A DNA stretch of 64,000 nt from Methylobacterium sp. Leaf104. Lineage in GTDB: Bacteria; Pseudomonadota; Alphaproteobacteria; Rhizobiales; Beijerinckiaceae. The first letter of the stretch is position 1. Every line of letters starts with the position of its first letter. The DNA lies in contig NZ_LMMZ01000039.1 of the NCBI RefSeq assembly GCF_001422885.1, positions 71,720-135,719 of the forward strand, read 5' to 3'. Of this stretch, positions 41,782 to 49,620 are shown piece after piece. The translations under genes were made by a program, and so were the position numbers. The notes beneath the pieces were generated by a model, which was not told the origin of the DNA, made no database searches, and was given only the letters and a program-made list of their open reading frames with translations.

Positions 41782-42846
41782 TCAGGGGATGACCCGCTCG
41801 GCCCGCAGGCGCGCGAACAGGTCGAAGAACGCGTCGTCGGTGGCCTGGTAGTCGAGGAAGCCGAGGCGCCGGCTCTTGCTCATGTCGGTGACGACCTCGA
41901 TCGGGCGGCCGAGATCCGCATCGGTGTGCCAGGCCGAGGCGAGGCGCCCGAGATCGGCCTCCTTGAGGCCGTGCCGCGCGGCGAGCTCGGCCCAGAGCGG
42001 GGCGGCCCCGTCCATCTGCTGCTCGAGCGGGAGGACCGTTCCGTCGAAGGGCGCCGGCGCGACGCCGAACCAGTCGGCGATCCGGCCCCACATCCAGCTC
42101 CAGCGGAAGACGTCGCCGTCGACGATGTTGAAGGCCTCGTTGCGCGCCGCCGGCGTGGTCGCGGCCCAGGCGAGCTGGCGCGCCAGGATGCGCGCGTCGG
42201 TCATGTCGGTGAGCCCGTTCCACTGCACGGCCGAGCCGGGGAAGCGGAACGGACGGCCGGTCTCGCGGCAGAGGCTGGCATAGACCGCCAGCGTCACGCC
42301 CATGTTCATGGCGTTGCCGAGCGCGTAGCCGATGATGGTGTGGGGCCGGTGCACGCTCCAGCCGAAGCCGTCCCGCGCGGCGGCGGCGAAGACCTCGTCC
42401 TCCTGCGCATAGTAGAAGTTCTCGACGTCGAGGCGCCCCTGGTCCTCGCGGAACGGCGTCGCCGGCAGCGTGCCCTTCCCGTAGGCCTCGAAGGGCCCGA
42501 GATAGTGCTTGAGCCCGGTGACCAGCCCGACATGCTCCACACCGCCGTTCGGCCGGAGGGCGTCCAGGAGGTTGCGCACCATCGCGCCGTTGACCCGGAT
42601 GTTCTCGGCCTCAGTCTCCTGGCGCAGCCAGGTCGTGATGAAGACGTCGGTGGGCCGGATCTCCGCCAGCGCGGCGCGCAGGCTCTCGGGATCGAGCAGG
42701 TCGGCGGCCACCGGCGTCACGCCGGGCAGGTCGGCCGGTGGGCGCCGGGCGAGACCGGCCACGGACCAGCCCTCCGAGACGAGGTGGCGGGCGAGATTGT
42801 TGCCGACGATGCCGCTGACGCCGGCGATGAGGGCCGTCCTGGTCAT
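41782..42846 (-). CDS. PRISE-like SDR (progesterone-5-beta-reductase-type enone reductase)
   Basis: This 354-aa NAD(P)-binding protein begins with ALIAGVSGIVGNNLARHL (the glycine motif of extended SDRs) and contains PTDVFITTWLRQETEAENIRV and NFYYAQEDE, which resemble the PRISE group (iridoid-synthase and progesterone 5-beta-reductase-like). These enzymes reduce activated C=C bonds of enones. The catalytic Tyr-x3-Lys of classical SDRs is replaced by NFYY in this group. The start at 42846 is preferred over 42909. It is divergent from an HxlR regulator, which probably controls it. Confidence 0.85.
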   Translation of the reverse strand: MTRTALIAGVSGIVGNNLARHLVSEGWSVAGLARRPPADLPGVTPVAADLLDPESLRAALAEIRPTDVFITTWLRQETEAENIRVNGAMVRNLLDALRPNGGVEHVGLVTGLKHYLGPFEAYGKGTLPATPFREDQGRLDVENFYYAQEDEVFAAAARDGFGWSVHRPHTIIGYALGNAMNMGVTLAVYASLCRETGRPFRFPGSAVQWNGLTDMTDARILARQLAWAATTPAARNEAFNIVDGDVFRWSWMWGRIADWFGVAPAPFDGTVLPLEQQMDGAAPLWAELAARHGLKEADLGRLASAWHTDADLGRPIEVVTDMSKSRRLGFLDYQATDDAFFDLFARLRAERVIP

Positions 42847-42874
42847 GAAAGTCTCCGTCTTGATCTCGAACCGA

Positions 42875-42936
42875 CCTATGGAGACAGTCCGCCCCTGACC
42901 AGACGGCACCGATTGGGGTCATAGGCACCTGAAGGT
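42875..42936. promoter_or_regulatory. Divergent regulatory region between reductase and HxlR genes
   Basis: The 97-bp gap contains an inverted repeat CCTATG (42875-42880) / CATAGG (42920-42925) and, nearer the HxlR start, the palindrome ACCT-GA-AGGT (42927-42936) that overlaps its ribosome site. These are candidate binding sites for the HxlR protein. Confidence 0.4.
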
Positions 42937-42943
42937 AACCACG

Positions 42944-43321
42944 ATGGAGAGGCTGAGCGTGGACGCGGATTGGCGCGAGGATTGTGCGCCGCGCCGGGTG
43001 CTCGAACTGTTCGCGACGAAGTGGACCAGCATGGTGCTGCACACCCTGCACGCCCGCCATGCCGGCTGCGCGCGTACCGGAATCCTCCAGCGGAGCCTGC
43101 CCGGGATCTCGAATAAGATGCTCACCCAGACCCTACGGGACATGGAGGCGAGCGGATTGCTCACCCGGCACGTGGCCGGCACGGTGCCGCCGGCGGTGGA
43201 GTACCGGCTCACGCCGCTCGGCGACCGCTTCGTCGAGCCGGTGGAGCTTCTCTACGCCTGGGGCCGGGCCAATGCCGACGCCCTCGACGACCTGAAGCAC
43301 CGGCCGACCTCCCGACGCTGA
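42944..43321 (+). CDS. HxlR family transcriptional regulator
   Basis: This 125-aa winged-helix protein has the HxlR pattern: Cys14 in EDCAPRRVLELFATKWTSMVL (the conserved redox-type Cys near the first helix), LPGISNKMLTQTLRDMEASGLL, and TVPPAVEYRLTPLGD. Such regulators (YodB, QorR, HypR) sense quinones, aldehydes or oxidants and repress a divergent oxidoreductase gene, exactly the arrangement here with the PRISE-like reductase. The start at 42944 has AAGG upstream. Confidence 0.9.
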   Translation: MERLSVDADWREDCAPRRVLELFATKWTSMVLHTLHARHAGCARTGILQRSLPGISNKMLTQTLRDMEASGLLTRHVAGTVPPAVEYRLTPLGDRFVEPVELLYAWGRANADALDDLKHRPTSRR

Positions 43322-43674
43322 CGGGAGGCGCCCCGAACCGACGGGCCTCCGGCAAGGCGGCCGGCCGCATCGGGACCAGGGATGGAGGCGGCGCCATCGC
43401 CGTCGGTCGGCGCCTCGCGGCCGACGCGATCCCCGACCGGGCGCCGGAGACGCGGACCGTCTTCGACGTCATCGCGGTGCCGTCCAGATCGTGCCACCAC
43501 GCGGACGGAGACGGCAAGGAGCGGGGCGCCGGAGTTCGGCCTCACCCAACCTCCTGCCGCGCCCGATCCAACGAATTCTGTGACCTTTCCGCGTCTCGGC
43601 CGTTGATGGGTCATGCCGAACCGGTCGCGACGCCGTGACCGGCCATTCCGAATCACCGAAGCGAGGTCCCTCTC
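43322..43674. other. Intergenic stretch with one coding-like but start-less frame
   Basis: No gene with a credible start is seen in these 353 bp. One plus-strand frame is open until a TGA at 43636-43638 and translates coding-like sequence near 43400-43490 (including AVGRRLAADAIPD, then TRTVFDVIAVP), but has no ATG or well-placed GTG/TTG at its beginning. It could be a decayed gene. The rest is the promoter region of the next gene. Confidence 0.4.
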
Positions 43675-43947
43675 ATGAAGTCATTCGTCATCGCCACCGC
43701 CCTCCTGCTCACCCCCGTGGCGCTTGCCGGCACGGCCCAGGCCCAGGGCACCGTCCGGGGCGCCGAGCGCGGCGTTGAGGACGGCAACCGTGCGGCCGGC
43801 CCGATCGGCGGCGTGGTCGGCGGCGCCGTCGGCGCGGCCACCGGCACCGTCGGCGGCGTCCTCGGCGTCGACCCGGATCGCCGCGACGACCGGATCGAGC
43901 GTCGCGAGGAGCGCACCACCATCACGCGCGAGCGCCGCGACCGCTGA
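43675..43947 (+). CDS. Small exported glycine-zipper protein
   Basis: This 90-aa protein has a signal peptide (MKSFVIATALLLTPVALAGT, cleavage after AQAQ near 24) and a Gly/Ala zipper (GPIGGVVGGAVGAATGTVGG) that could insert in or pack on a membrane, ending with a charged tail (DDRIERREERTTITRERRDR). Similar secreted 80-100 aa proteins are frequent in Methylobacterium; function unknown. A GAGG site precedes the ATG, and a strong terminator follows. Confidence 0.7.
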   Translation: MKSFVIATALLLTPVALAGTAQAQGTVRGAERGVEDGNRAAGPIGGVVGGAVGAATGTVGGVLGVDPDRRDDRIERREERTTITRERRDR

Positions 43948-43954
43948 ACCGACC

Positions 43955-43981
43955 GCCTCGGCCCCGTTTCGGGGCCGAGGC
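43955..43981 (+). terminator. Rho-independent terminator
   Basis: A perfect 12-bp stem GCCTCGGCCCCG / CGGGGCCGAGGC with a TTT loop, followed by CTTTCG, 8 bp after the glycine-zipper gene. Confidence 0.75.
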
Positions 43982-44009
43982 CTTTCGATGCCCGGCCCCA
44001 CCGGACCGC

Positions 44010-44636
44010 ATGACGCCCGACCCCGATCTGCACACCCACCTCTTGGGCATCGCCCGGGGGGTGTCCGCGTCCCTGCATGACGCCCTGATGCGCATCGGAC
44101 CGGTGCCGGTCGATCCGCCGACCCACGCCCATGTTGCTGACCGCCTCGCCCTCGAGGTCGTCAATCAGCAGCTCTCGATTCGCGCCGCTGCGGCGATCTG
44201 GGGCCGCGTCGAGGCGGCGGCCCTCCTGCAGAAGCTCACGCCCCGCGATCTCTTCGTCGAAGCGCATGCCGAGACCCTGCGCGGCTGCGGCCTGTCCGGC
44301 GCTAAGGTGCGCGCCGTGCTGGCGATCCGCGCGGCGGACGAGGCGGGTCTGTTCGGCCCCACCCTCGCCACGCTTGCTCACCCGGAACGCTCGACGATCC
44401 TGCGGAGCATCAAGGGCGTTGGTCAGTGGACCGCCGACATGATCGGCATCTTCCACTACGGCGATCCGGACATCTGGCCGGCCGGCGACGTCGCCGCCGT
44501 CGGCAGTCTTCGGCGCCTGACCGGATGCACCGACACGCAGGCCTGCGCCCTGCCCTTCGCGCCCTATCGCTCGTATCTCGCGCGGGCGATGTGGCGGGTA
44601 CGGGATCTCGTGCCGACCCCGACCCTGGCGGCCTGA
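44010..44636 (+). CDS. AlkA-like DNA-3-methyladenine glycosylase
   Basis: This 208-aa protein is an HhH-GPD base-excision glycosylase. The helix-hairpin-helix SIKGVGQWTADMIGIF (residues 133-148) is followed by the catalytic Asp160 in WPAGDVAAVG, and LALEVVNQQLSIRAAAAIW is the upstream helix pair. It removes alkylated purines from DNA. It lacks the N-terminal Ada-like domain of E. coli AlkA, as many bacterial homologues do. Its stop codon abuts the stop of the convergent amidase (TGATCA), with no intergenic base. Confidence 0.9.
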   Translation: MTPDPDLHTHLLGIARGVSASLHDALMRIGPVPVDPPTHAHVADRLALEVVNQQLSIRAAAAIWGRVEAAALLQKLTPRDLFVEAHAETLRGCGLSGAKVRAVLAIRAADEAGLFGPTLATLAHPERSTILRSIKGVGQWTADMIGIFHYGDPDIWPAGDVAAVGSLRRLTGCTDTQACALPFAPYRSYLARAMWRVRDLVPTPTLAA

Positions 44637-46226
44637 TCAGCGCGCGCCGAGCGCCGGGGTGCTGGCCGGCGGGCGGCGCAGCTTCGTCGCCTGCTCGAAC
44701 GCGTAGGCGAGTCCGAGGAGCTTCGCCTCGCTCCAGGGCCGGCCGAGCAGGTCCATCCCCACCGGCACACCTTCGGGCGCCGTCTCCGTGGCCGCCGAGA
44801 ACCCGGCCGGGACGTCGATGGCCGGAAAGCCCGTCAGCCCGGCGACGATCCCGTTGCGATCCGCCTGGTTGAGTTCGCCGATCGGCACCACGAGCCGCTT
44901 CTGCAGCGGATAGACCAGGGCGTCGAGGGTCTGGGCCGCGAAGACCTCGGCGACATGCGCCTTCAGGTCGGCGATCCGCGCGAGGCGGGCCTTGTACTCG
45001 GGCTCGGCCATGCCGTCCTGGCGCGCCTCGGCCGCCGTCAGGAACTTTTCGAGGGCGGCGCGGTGGAACTGGCCCGAGGCCAGGATGCCGGCGAGATCCT
45101 TGTGCGGCGCGTCGGGAATCGTGGCGAGATACCCGTTCATCAGCGCCTTGAACTCGTAGGTCTGGACGTCGTCCTCGCGGTTGAGGGCGTCGGCCTCGAA
45201 GATCGGATCGTCGATCCGCACCAGGGTGGCGCCCGCCGCCTCCAGGGCGTCGAGCGCCCTCTGCATCACGGCATTGACCTCCGCATGCTCCGGCTTGGTC
45301 CCGAACAAGGCGGTGACGACGCCGAGCCGCGCCCCCTTCAAGGCGTCGGGCTTCAGCGCATCGGCGTAGGTCTGCGCGACCTTGCCGGCCGCCGCGGCGG
45401 TGAGCGGATCGGCCGGGTCGGTTCCGGCCATGACCTGCAGCAGGGCCGCCGCATCCGCCACCGTTCGGGTGATCGGGCCGATCGCGTCCTGCGTCTTCGA
45501 GACCGGCATGATGCCCGCGAGGCTGATCAACCCCTGCGTGACGCGCAGGCCCACGAGGTTGTTGGCCGAGGCCGGCGAGCGGATCGAATTCACGGTGTCG
45601 CTGCCGAGGCCCCCGAGGGCGAAGCCGGCGGCGATGCCCGCGCCGACGCCGCCGCTGGAACCGCCCGGCGTGCGGGTCAGGTCGTAGGGATTGCGGACCT
45701 GGCCGCCCAGGGAACTGACCGAGACGCCGCCGAGGGCGAGTTCCTGCATGTTCGCCTTGGCCAGCACGATGGCGCCGGCGCCGCGCAGGCGAGCCACCGA
45801 CGTGGCGTCCCGCGCCGGCTGCGCCCCCGCCAGGGCCGCCGAGCCGCCGGTCGTCGGCAGCTCGGCGGTGTTGTAGTTGTCCTTCAGCAGCAGCGGCACG
45901 CAGCCGAGGGGCTTGGCCGCACCCGCCGCGCGGTCCGCATCGTAGGCCTCGGCCTGCGCCAGGGCCTGAGGGTTCACCGCCCGGACCGCCGCGAGCTTCG
46001 GGCCGGCCTGGTCGTAGGCGGCGATGCGGTCGAGATAGCCCTGGACGAGACCTCGACAGGTGATGCGCCCGGCGACGAGCGCCTCGCGGAGTCCGGCGAT
46101 CGTCGCCTCCTCGACACGGAACGGCGCTGCGGCCTGGCTCTGCGCCGAGGCGGGCACGGCCTGGGTGAGCAGGGTCGCGAGGGCGACGAGGAGCGCGGGC
46201 TTGGAGACGAGCGCGGGCTTGGACAT
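44637..46226 (-). CDS. Exported amidase-signature family enzyme
   Basis: This 529-aa protein has a signal peptide (ALLVALATLLTQAVPASAQ) and the amidase-signature fold: Lys115 (LLLKDNYNT), GGSSGG around Ser190/191 and nucleophile Ser214 in the variant TVNSIRSPAS instead of TGGSIRxPA. The signature core is intact, so hydrolysis of amides is likely in the periplasm. The N-terminus carries a small in-frame duplication (SKPAL-V-SKPAL). It is convergent with the glycosylase and divergent from the GhrA-like gene. Substrate unknown. Confidence 0.88.
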   Translation of the reverse strand: MSKPALVSKPALLVALATLLTQAVPASAQSQAAAPFRVEEATIAGLREALVAGRITCRGLVQGYLDRIAAYDQAGPKLAAVRAVNPQALAQAEAYDADRAAGAAKPLGCVPLLLKDNYNTAELPTTGGSAALAGAQPARDATSVARLRGAGAIVLAKANMQELALGGVSVSSLGGQVRNPYDLTRTPGGSSGGVGAGIAAGFALGGLGSDTVNSIRSPASANNLVGLRVTQGLISLAGIMPVSKTQDAIGPITRTVADAAALLQVMAGTDPADPLTAAAAGKVAQTYADALKPDALKGARLGVVTALFGTKPEHAEVNAVMQRALDALEAAGATLVRIDDPIFEADALNREDDVQTYEFKALMNGYLATIPDAPHKDLAGILASGQFHRAALEKFLTAAEARQDGMAEPEYKARLARIADLKAHVAEVFAAQTLDALVYPLQKRLVVPIGELNQADRNGIVAGLTGFPAIDVPAGFSAATETAPEGVPVGMDLLGRPWSEAKLLGLAYAFEQATKLRRPPASTPALGAR

Positions 46227-46361
46227 GGGATCCTGACGCTGACCGGTGAGGCGCGCAATCAGGCATGCTTCATACCAGGGAGGTCAAGCCGCTCCGTTGA
46301 CGCCGGCCGGGTCGCGGGGTGATCCCGTCGCGGCACGATGACCCCGAGGAGATCCCATCCC

Positions 46362-47300
46362 ATGCCGGCCCCTCTGCTTCTCGTGACCAGCCTCCCCGCC
46401 GCGGAGGAAGCCGGCTGGCGCGACGCCCTCGGCGCGGCCATGCCGGATGAGCGCATTCTCACGATCTCGGACGGCGCCGAGGCCTCCGAGGCGGAGGTCG
46501 CCATCGTGGCGAACCCGCCGCTGGGAGCCCTCGCCGGCCTTTCCAACCTGCGCTGGATCCAGAGCCTGTGGGCCGGCGTCGACCGGCTCGTCCTGGACGA
46601 CACGCTGCCCGACGTGCCGGTGCGGCGCCTCGTCGACCCGACCCTGGCGCGGGCCATGGCGGAGGCGGTGGCGGCGGCGGTGCTGTCCCTCCACCGCGAT
46701 TTCCCGCGCTACGCGGCGCAGCAGCGGACGGGGATGTGGCGCCAGCACCCGGTCCGCCCGGCGAGCGCGCGCTGCGTGACGATCCTCGGCCTCGGGGAGA
46801 TGGGCCGCGCCGCGGCGGATCTGCTCCGCGCCATCGGCTTCCCCGTCCGGGCCTGGAGCCGGTCCGGGACCCCGCACGGAACCCTCCCGGTCGCCTGCGG
46901 TCCCGAGGGCTTGGCGCGGAGCCTCGCGGCGGCGGACATCCTGGTCAACCTGCTGCCCCTGACGCCGGACACCCGCGGCATCCTCGCTGCGGACACCTTC
47001 CGGCGGCTGCCACCCGGCGCGGCCCTGGTGAATTTCGGGCGCGGCGCCCACCTCGTCGAGGACGACCTCCTCGCCGCCCTGGAAGCGGGCGCCCTCGGCC
47101 ACGCGATCCTCGACGTCTTCCCTGAAGAGCCCCTGCCGCCGGAACACCGCCTGTGGGCGCATCCCGGGATCACGATCCTGCCCCACGTCGCGGCACCGAC
47201 GGACATGGCCTCGGCCGCCGCCATCGTCGCCGACGCCGTGGCCGAGTTCCGGCGGACGGGCCGGGCGCCCGCCGGCCTCGACCGGATGCGCGGCTACTGA
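46362..47300 (+). CDS. ghrA: GhrA-like glyoxylate/hydroxypyruvate reductase
   Basis: This 312-aa D-isomer 2-hydroxyacid dehydrogenase has the NAD(P) motif ILGLGEMGRAAADLL (141-155) and the catalytic residues Arg227 (VNFGRGAH), Glu256 (DVFPEEPLPP) and His275 (ITILPHVAAPT). The His followed by VAAPT and the short N-terminal domain are typical of GhrA. It reduces glyoxylate or hydroxypyruvate, a step relevant to serine-cycle methylotrophs, although the main hydroxypyruvate reductase is probably another gene. The start at 46362 is preferred because GAGGAG precedes it. Confidence 0.85.
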   Translation: MPAPLLLVTSLPAAEEAGWRDALGAAMPDERILTISDGAEASEAEVAIVANPPLGALAGLSNLRWIQSLWAGVDRLVLDDTLPDVPVRRLVDPTLARAMAEAVAAAVLSLHRDFPRYAAQQRTGMWRQHPVRPASARCVTILGLGEMGRAAADLLRAIGFPVRAWSRSGTPHGTLPVACGPEGLARSLAAADILVNLLPLTPDTRGILAADTFRRLPPGAALVNFGRGAHLVEDDLLAALEAGALGHAILDVFPEEPLPPEHRLWAHPGITILPHVAAPTDMASAAAIVADAVAEFRRTGRAPAGLDRMRGY

Positions 47301-47363
47301 CGCGCGGCGGAAAGGCCGCGTCGCGCGTTGGTGTTCCGACAGTCGCGACTTGGAGCCGCATCG

Positions 47364-47687
47364 ATGACCGAAACTCAGACCTCTTCCCCGGCCGACTGGG
47401 CCGAACTGGTGGCGCGCGGCTACGCCGACGAGGCGGCCCCGCCCCTGACGCCGGACCTGCTCGACGCAGTGCGCGAGACGTTACGCCGAGCCGGCCTCGA
47501 CCGCCCGCACGCAGCATCCCTCGATGCCGACGCAGTGAAACGGGCCAACGAAGGCCTCGATGCGTTCGAACTCGAGCTCGGTGCCGTGGTCGGTCCAAGA
47601 CTCGCGGAGCTGCCGGCGAACGGAAGACCGGCCTTCGTCCAGCGTTCGGAGGCGGGACGTCCGCTGCGCGCCTATGGCGGGCAGTGA
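47364..47687 (+). CDS. Small protein, unknown (possible amidase accessory)
   Basis: This 107-aa protein starts MTETQTSSPADWAELVARG at 47364 after TTGGAG. It is helical and acidic, without signal peptide. It ends at SEAGRPLRAYGGQ. I considered an amidase regulator or GatC-like role because of length and helicity, but no clear motif supports it. It lies 63 bp after the GhrA-like gene in the same direction and may be co-transcribed with it. Conserved status is uncertain. Confidence 0.55.
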   Translation: MTETQTSSPADWAELVARGYADEAAPPLTPDLLDAVRETLRRAGLDRPHAASLDADAVKRANEGLDAFELELGAVVGPRLAELPANGRPAFVQRSEAGRPLRAYGGQ

Positions 47688-47762
47688 GGCGCGACCAAAT
47701 TCACTTCCGAATTTTTATGATGTGCTGCTAAGGGGAGGCCTATAAGAACACTGCGCAGAATC

Positions 47763-47779
47763 TGGTATTTTGAATACCA
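47763..47779 (+). promoter_or_regulatory. Perfect palindrome upstream of fdh1 (probable operator)
   Basis: TGGTATT-TTG-AATACCA has perfect 7-bp arms and lies 18 bp before the fdh1B start, in the only AT-rich part of the region. A TATAAG that could be a -10 lies about 20 bp upstream. The position suggests a repressor or activator site controlling formate dehydrogenase; no regulator gene is next to it. Confidence 0.5.
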
Positions 47780-47797
47780 AAGGGGTAGGATGATCGC

Positions 47798-49516
47798 ATG
47801 AGCGCGCATGACATCGGCGAGGTTCGCCGCTTCGACCATCCCGGCAAGGGACGCAATCGGGCCCGGCCCGTCCCCAAGGGACGGCAGGTCGAGCCCGTGG
47901 CCAAGGTCGAGATCGAGCGCCTGCTGGGCGACCGGTCGCGGCAGCGCGACCTGCTGATCGAGCACCTCCACCTCGTCCAGGACACCTACGGGCAGATCAG
48001 CGCCGCCCATCTCGCGGCCCTGGCCGACGAGATGGGTCTGGCCTTCGCCGAGGTCTTCGAGACGGCGACGTTCTACGCGCATTTCGACGTGCTGAAGGAC
48101 GGCGAGGCCGACCTGCCGGCGCTCACCGTGCGCGTCTGCGACAGCCTCACCTGCGCGATGTTCGGCGCCGAGCCCCTGATGGAGGCCCTGCGCGAGACCC
48201 TCGGCAGCGGCGTCCGCGTCGTGCGCGCGCCCTGCGTCGGCCTGTGCGACCACGCCCCTGCGGTCGAGGTCGGCCACAACTTCCTGCACAAGGCCGACGT
48301 CGCCAGCGTCAAGGCGGCGGTCGAGGCCGGCGACACCCACGCCCACCTGCCGGCCTATCCGGACTACGATGCCTACCGGGCCGGCGGCGGCTACGCGGTC
48401 CTCGACCGGCTGCGCTCGGGCGAGCTCAGCGTCGACGCGATCCTGCAAGTGCTCGACGACGGCGGCCTGCGCGGGCTCGGCGGCGCCGGCTTCCCCACGG
48501 GGCGCAAGTGGCGCTCGGTGCGCGGCGAGCCCGGCCCCCGTCTCATGGCGGTCAATGGCGACGAGGGCGAGCCCGGCACCTTCAAGGACCAGCTCTACCT
48601 CAACGCCGATCCGCACCGCTTCCTCGAGGGCATGCTGATCGGCGCCCACGTGGTGGAGGCGGACGACGTCTACATCTACCTGCGCGACGAGTACCCGATC
48701 TCCCGCGAGATCCTGGCCCGCGAGATCGCGAAGCTCCCGGCCGGCGGCCCGCGCATCCACCTGCGCCGGGGTGCGGGTGCCTATATCTGCGGCGAGGAAT
48801 CCTCGCTGATCGAGTCCCTGGAGGGCAAGCGCGGGCTGCCGCGGCACAAGCCGCCCTTCCCGTTCCAGGTCGGCCTGTTCAACCGCCCGACCCTGATCAA
48901 CAACGTCGAGACGCTCTACTGGGTCAGGGACCTGATCGAGAAGGGCGCCGACTGGTGGAAGGGCCACGGCCGCAACGGCCGGGTCGGCCTGCGCTCCTAT
49001 TCGGTGTCGGGGCGCGTCAAGGAGCCGGGCGTCAAGCTCGCCCCCGCCGGCCTCACCATCCGCGAACTGATCGAGGAATATTGCGGCGGCATCAGCGACG
49101 GGCACCGCTTCGCGGCCTACCTGCCGGGCGGCGCCTCGGGCGGCATCCTGCCGGCCGGCATGGACGACATCCCCCTCGATTTCGGCACGCTCGAGAAATA
49201 CGGCTGCTTCATCGGCTCGGCCGCGGTCATCGTGCTGTCGGACCAGGACGACGTGCGCGGCGCGGCCCTGAACCTGATGCGGTTCTTCGAGGACGAATCC
49301 TGCGGGCAGTGCACCCCCTGCCGCTCCGGCACGCAGAAGGCGCGCGTGATGATGGAGAACGACGTGTGGGACACCGATCTCCTCGGTGAACTCTCGCAAT
49401 GCATGCGCGACGCCTCGATCTGCGGCCTGGGCCAGGCGGCGTCGAACCCGCTCACCACCGTAATCAAGTACTTCCCGGACCTCTTCCCGTCGCCGCAGCG
49501 GATCGCGGCCGAGTAG
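47798..49516 (+). CDS. fdh1B: NAD-dependent formate dehydrogenase beta subunit (Fdh1B-type)
   Basis: This 572-aa subunit transfers electrons from formate oxidation to NAD+. It fuses a NuoE-like part (2Fe-2S cysteines C114-x4-C119 and C146-x3-C150) with a NuoF-like part (FMN loop GGAGFPTGRKW, NADH-binding GAYICGEESSLIESLEG, 4Fe-4S cysteines C502, C505, C508 and C548). The length equals that remembered for Fdh1B of M. extorquens. The start at 47798 has GTAGGA 7 nt upstream. It is co-oriented with fdh1A (104-bp gap) and preceded by a palindrome. Confidence 0.95.
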   Translation: MSAHDIGEVRRFDHPGKGRNRARPVPKGRQVEPVAKVEIERLLGDRSRQRDLLIEHLHLVQDTYGQISAAHLAALADEMGLAFAEVFETATFYAHFDVLKDGEADLPALTVRVCDSLTCAMFGAEPLMEALRETLGSGVRVVRAPCVGLCDHAPAVEVGHNFLHKADVASVKAAVEAGDTHAHLPAYPDYDAYRAGGGYAVLDRLRSGELSVDAILQVLDDGGLRGLGGAGFPTGRKWRSVRGEPGPRLMAVNGDEGEPGTFKDQLYLNADPHRFLEGMLIGAHVVEADDVYIYLRDEYPISREILAREIAKLPAGGPRIHLRRGAGAYICGEESSLIESLEGKRGLPRHKPPFPFQVGLFNRPTLINNVETLYWVRDLIEKGADWWKGHGRNGRVGLRSYSVSGRVKEPGVKLAPAGLTIRELIEEYCGGISDGHRFAAYLPGGASGGILPAGMDDIPLDFGTLEKYGCFIGSAAVIVLSDQDDVRGAALNLMRFFEDESCGQCTPCRSGTQKARVMMENDVWDTDLLGELSQCMRDASICGLGQAASNPLTTVIKYFPDLFPSPQRIAAE

Positions 49517-49620
49517 CGATCCGATCCTGAACCCGACGGCGCGGCCGCCCCCGGCGGCGGCGGCACCGAGCCCGGTTTTCCGGCGCCCCGATTTTCCTGC
49601 ACCATGACTGGAGCGGAACC

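Noticed and set aside
43252..43656. Minus-strand open frame of 134 codons
   Set aside because: It overlaps the HxlR gene and has Arg/Gly/Asp-rich shadow composition with no ribosome site.
44630..44642. Convergent stop codons sharing TGATCA
   Set aside because: Interesting spacing but no functional implication beyond a zero-length gap; no terminator can be seen there.
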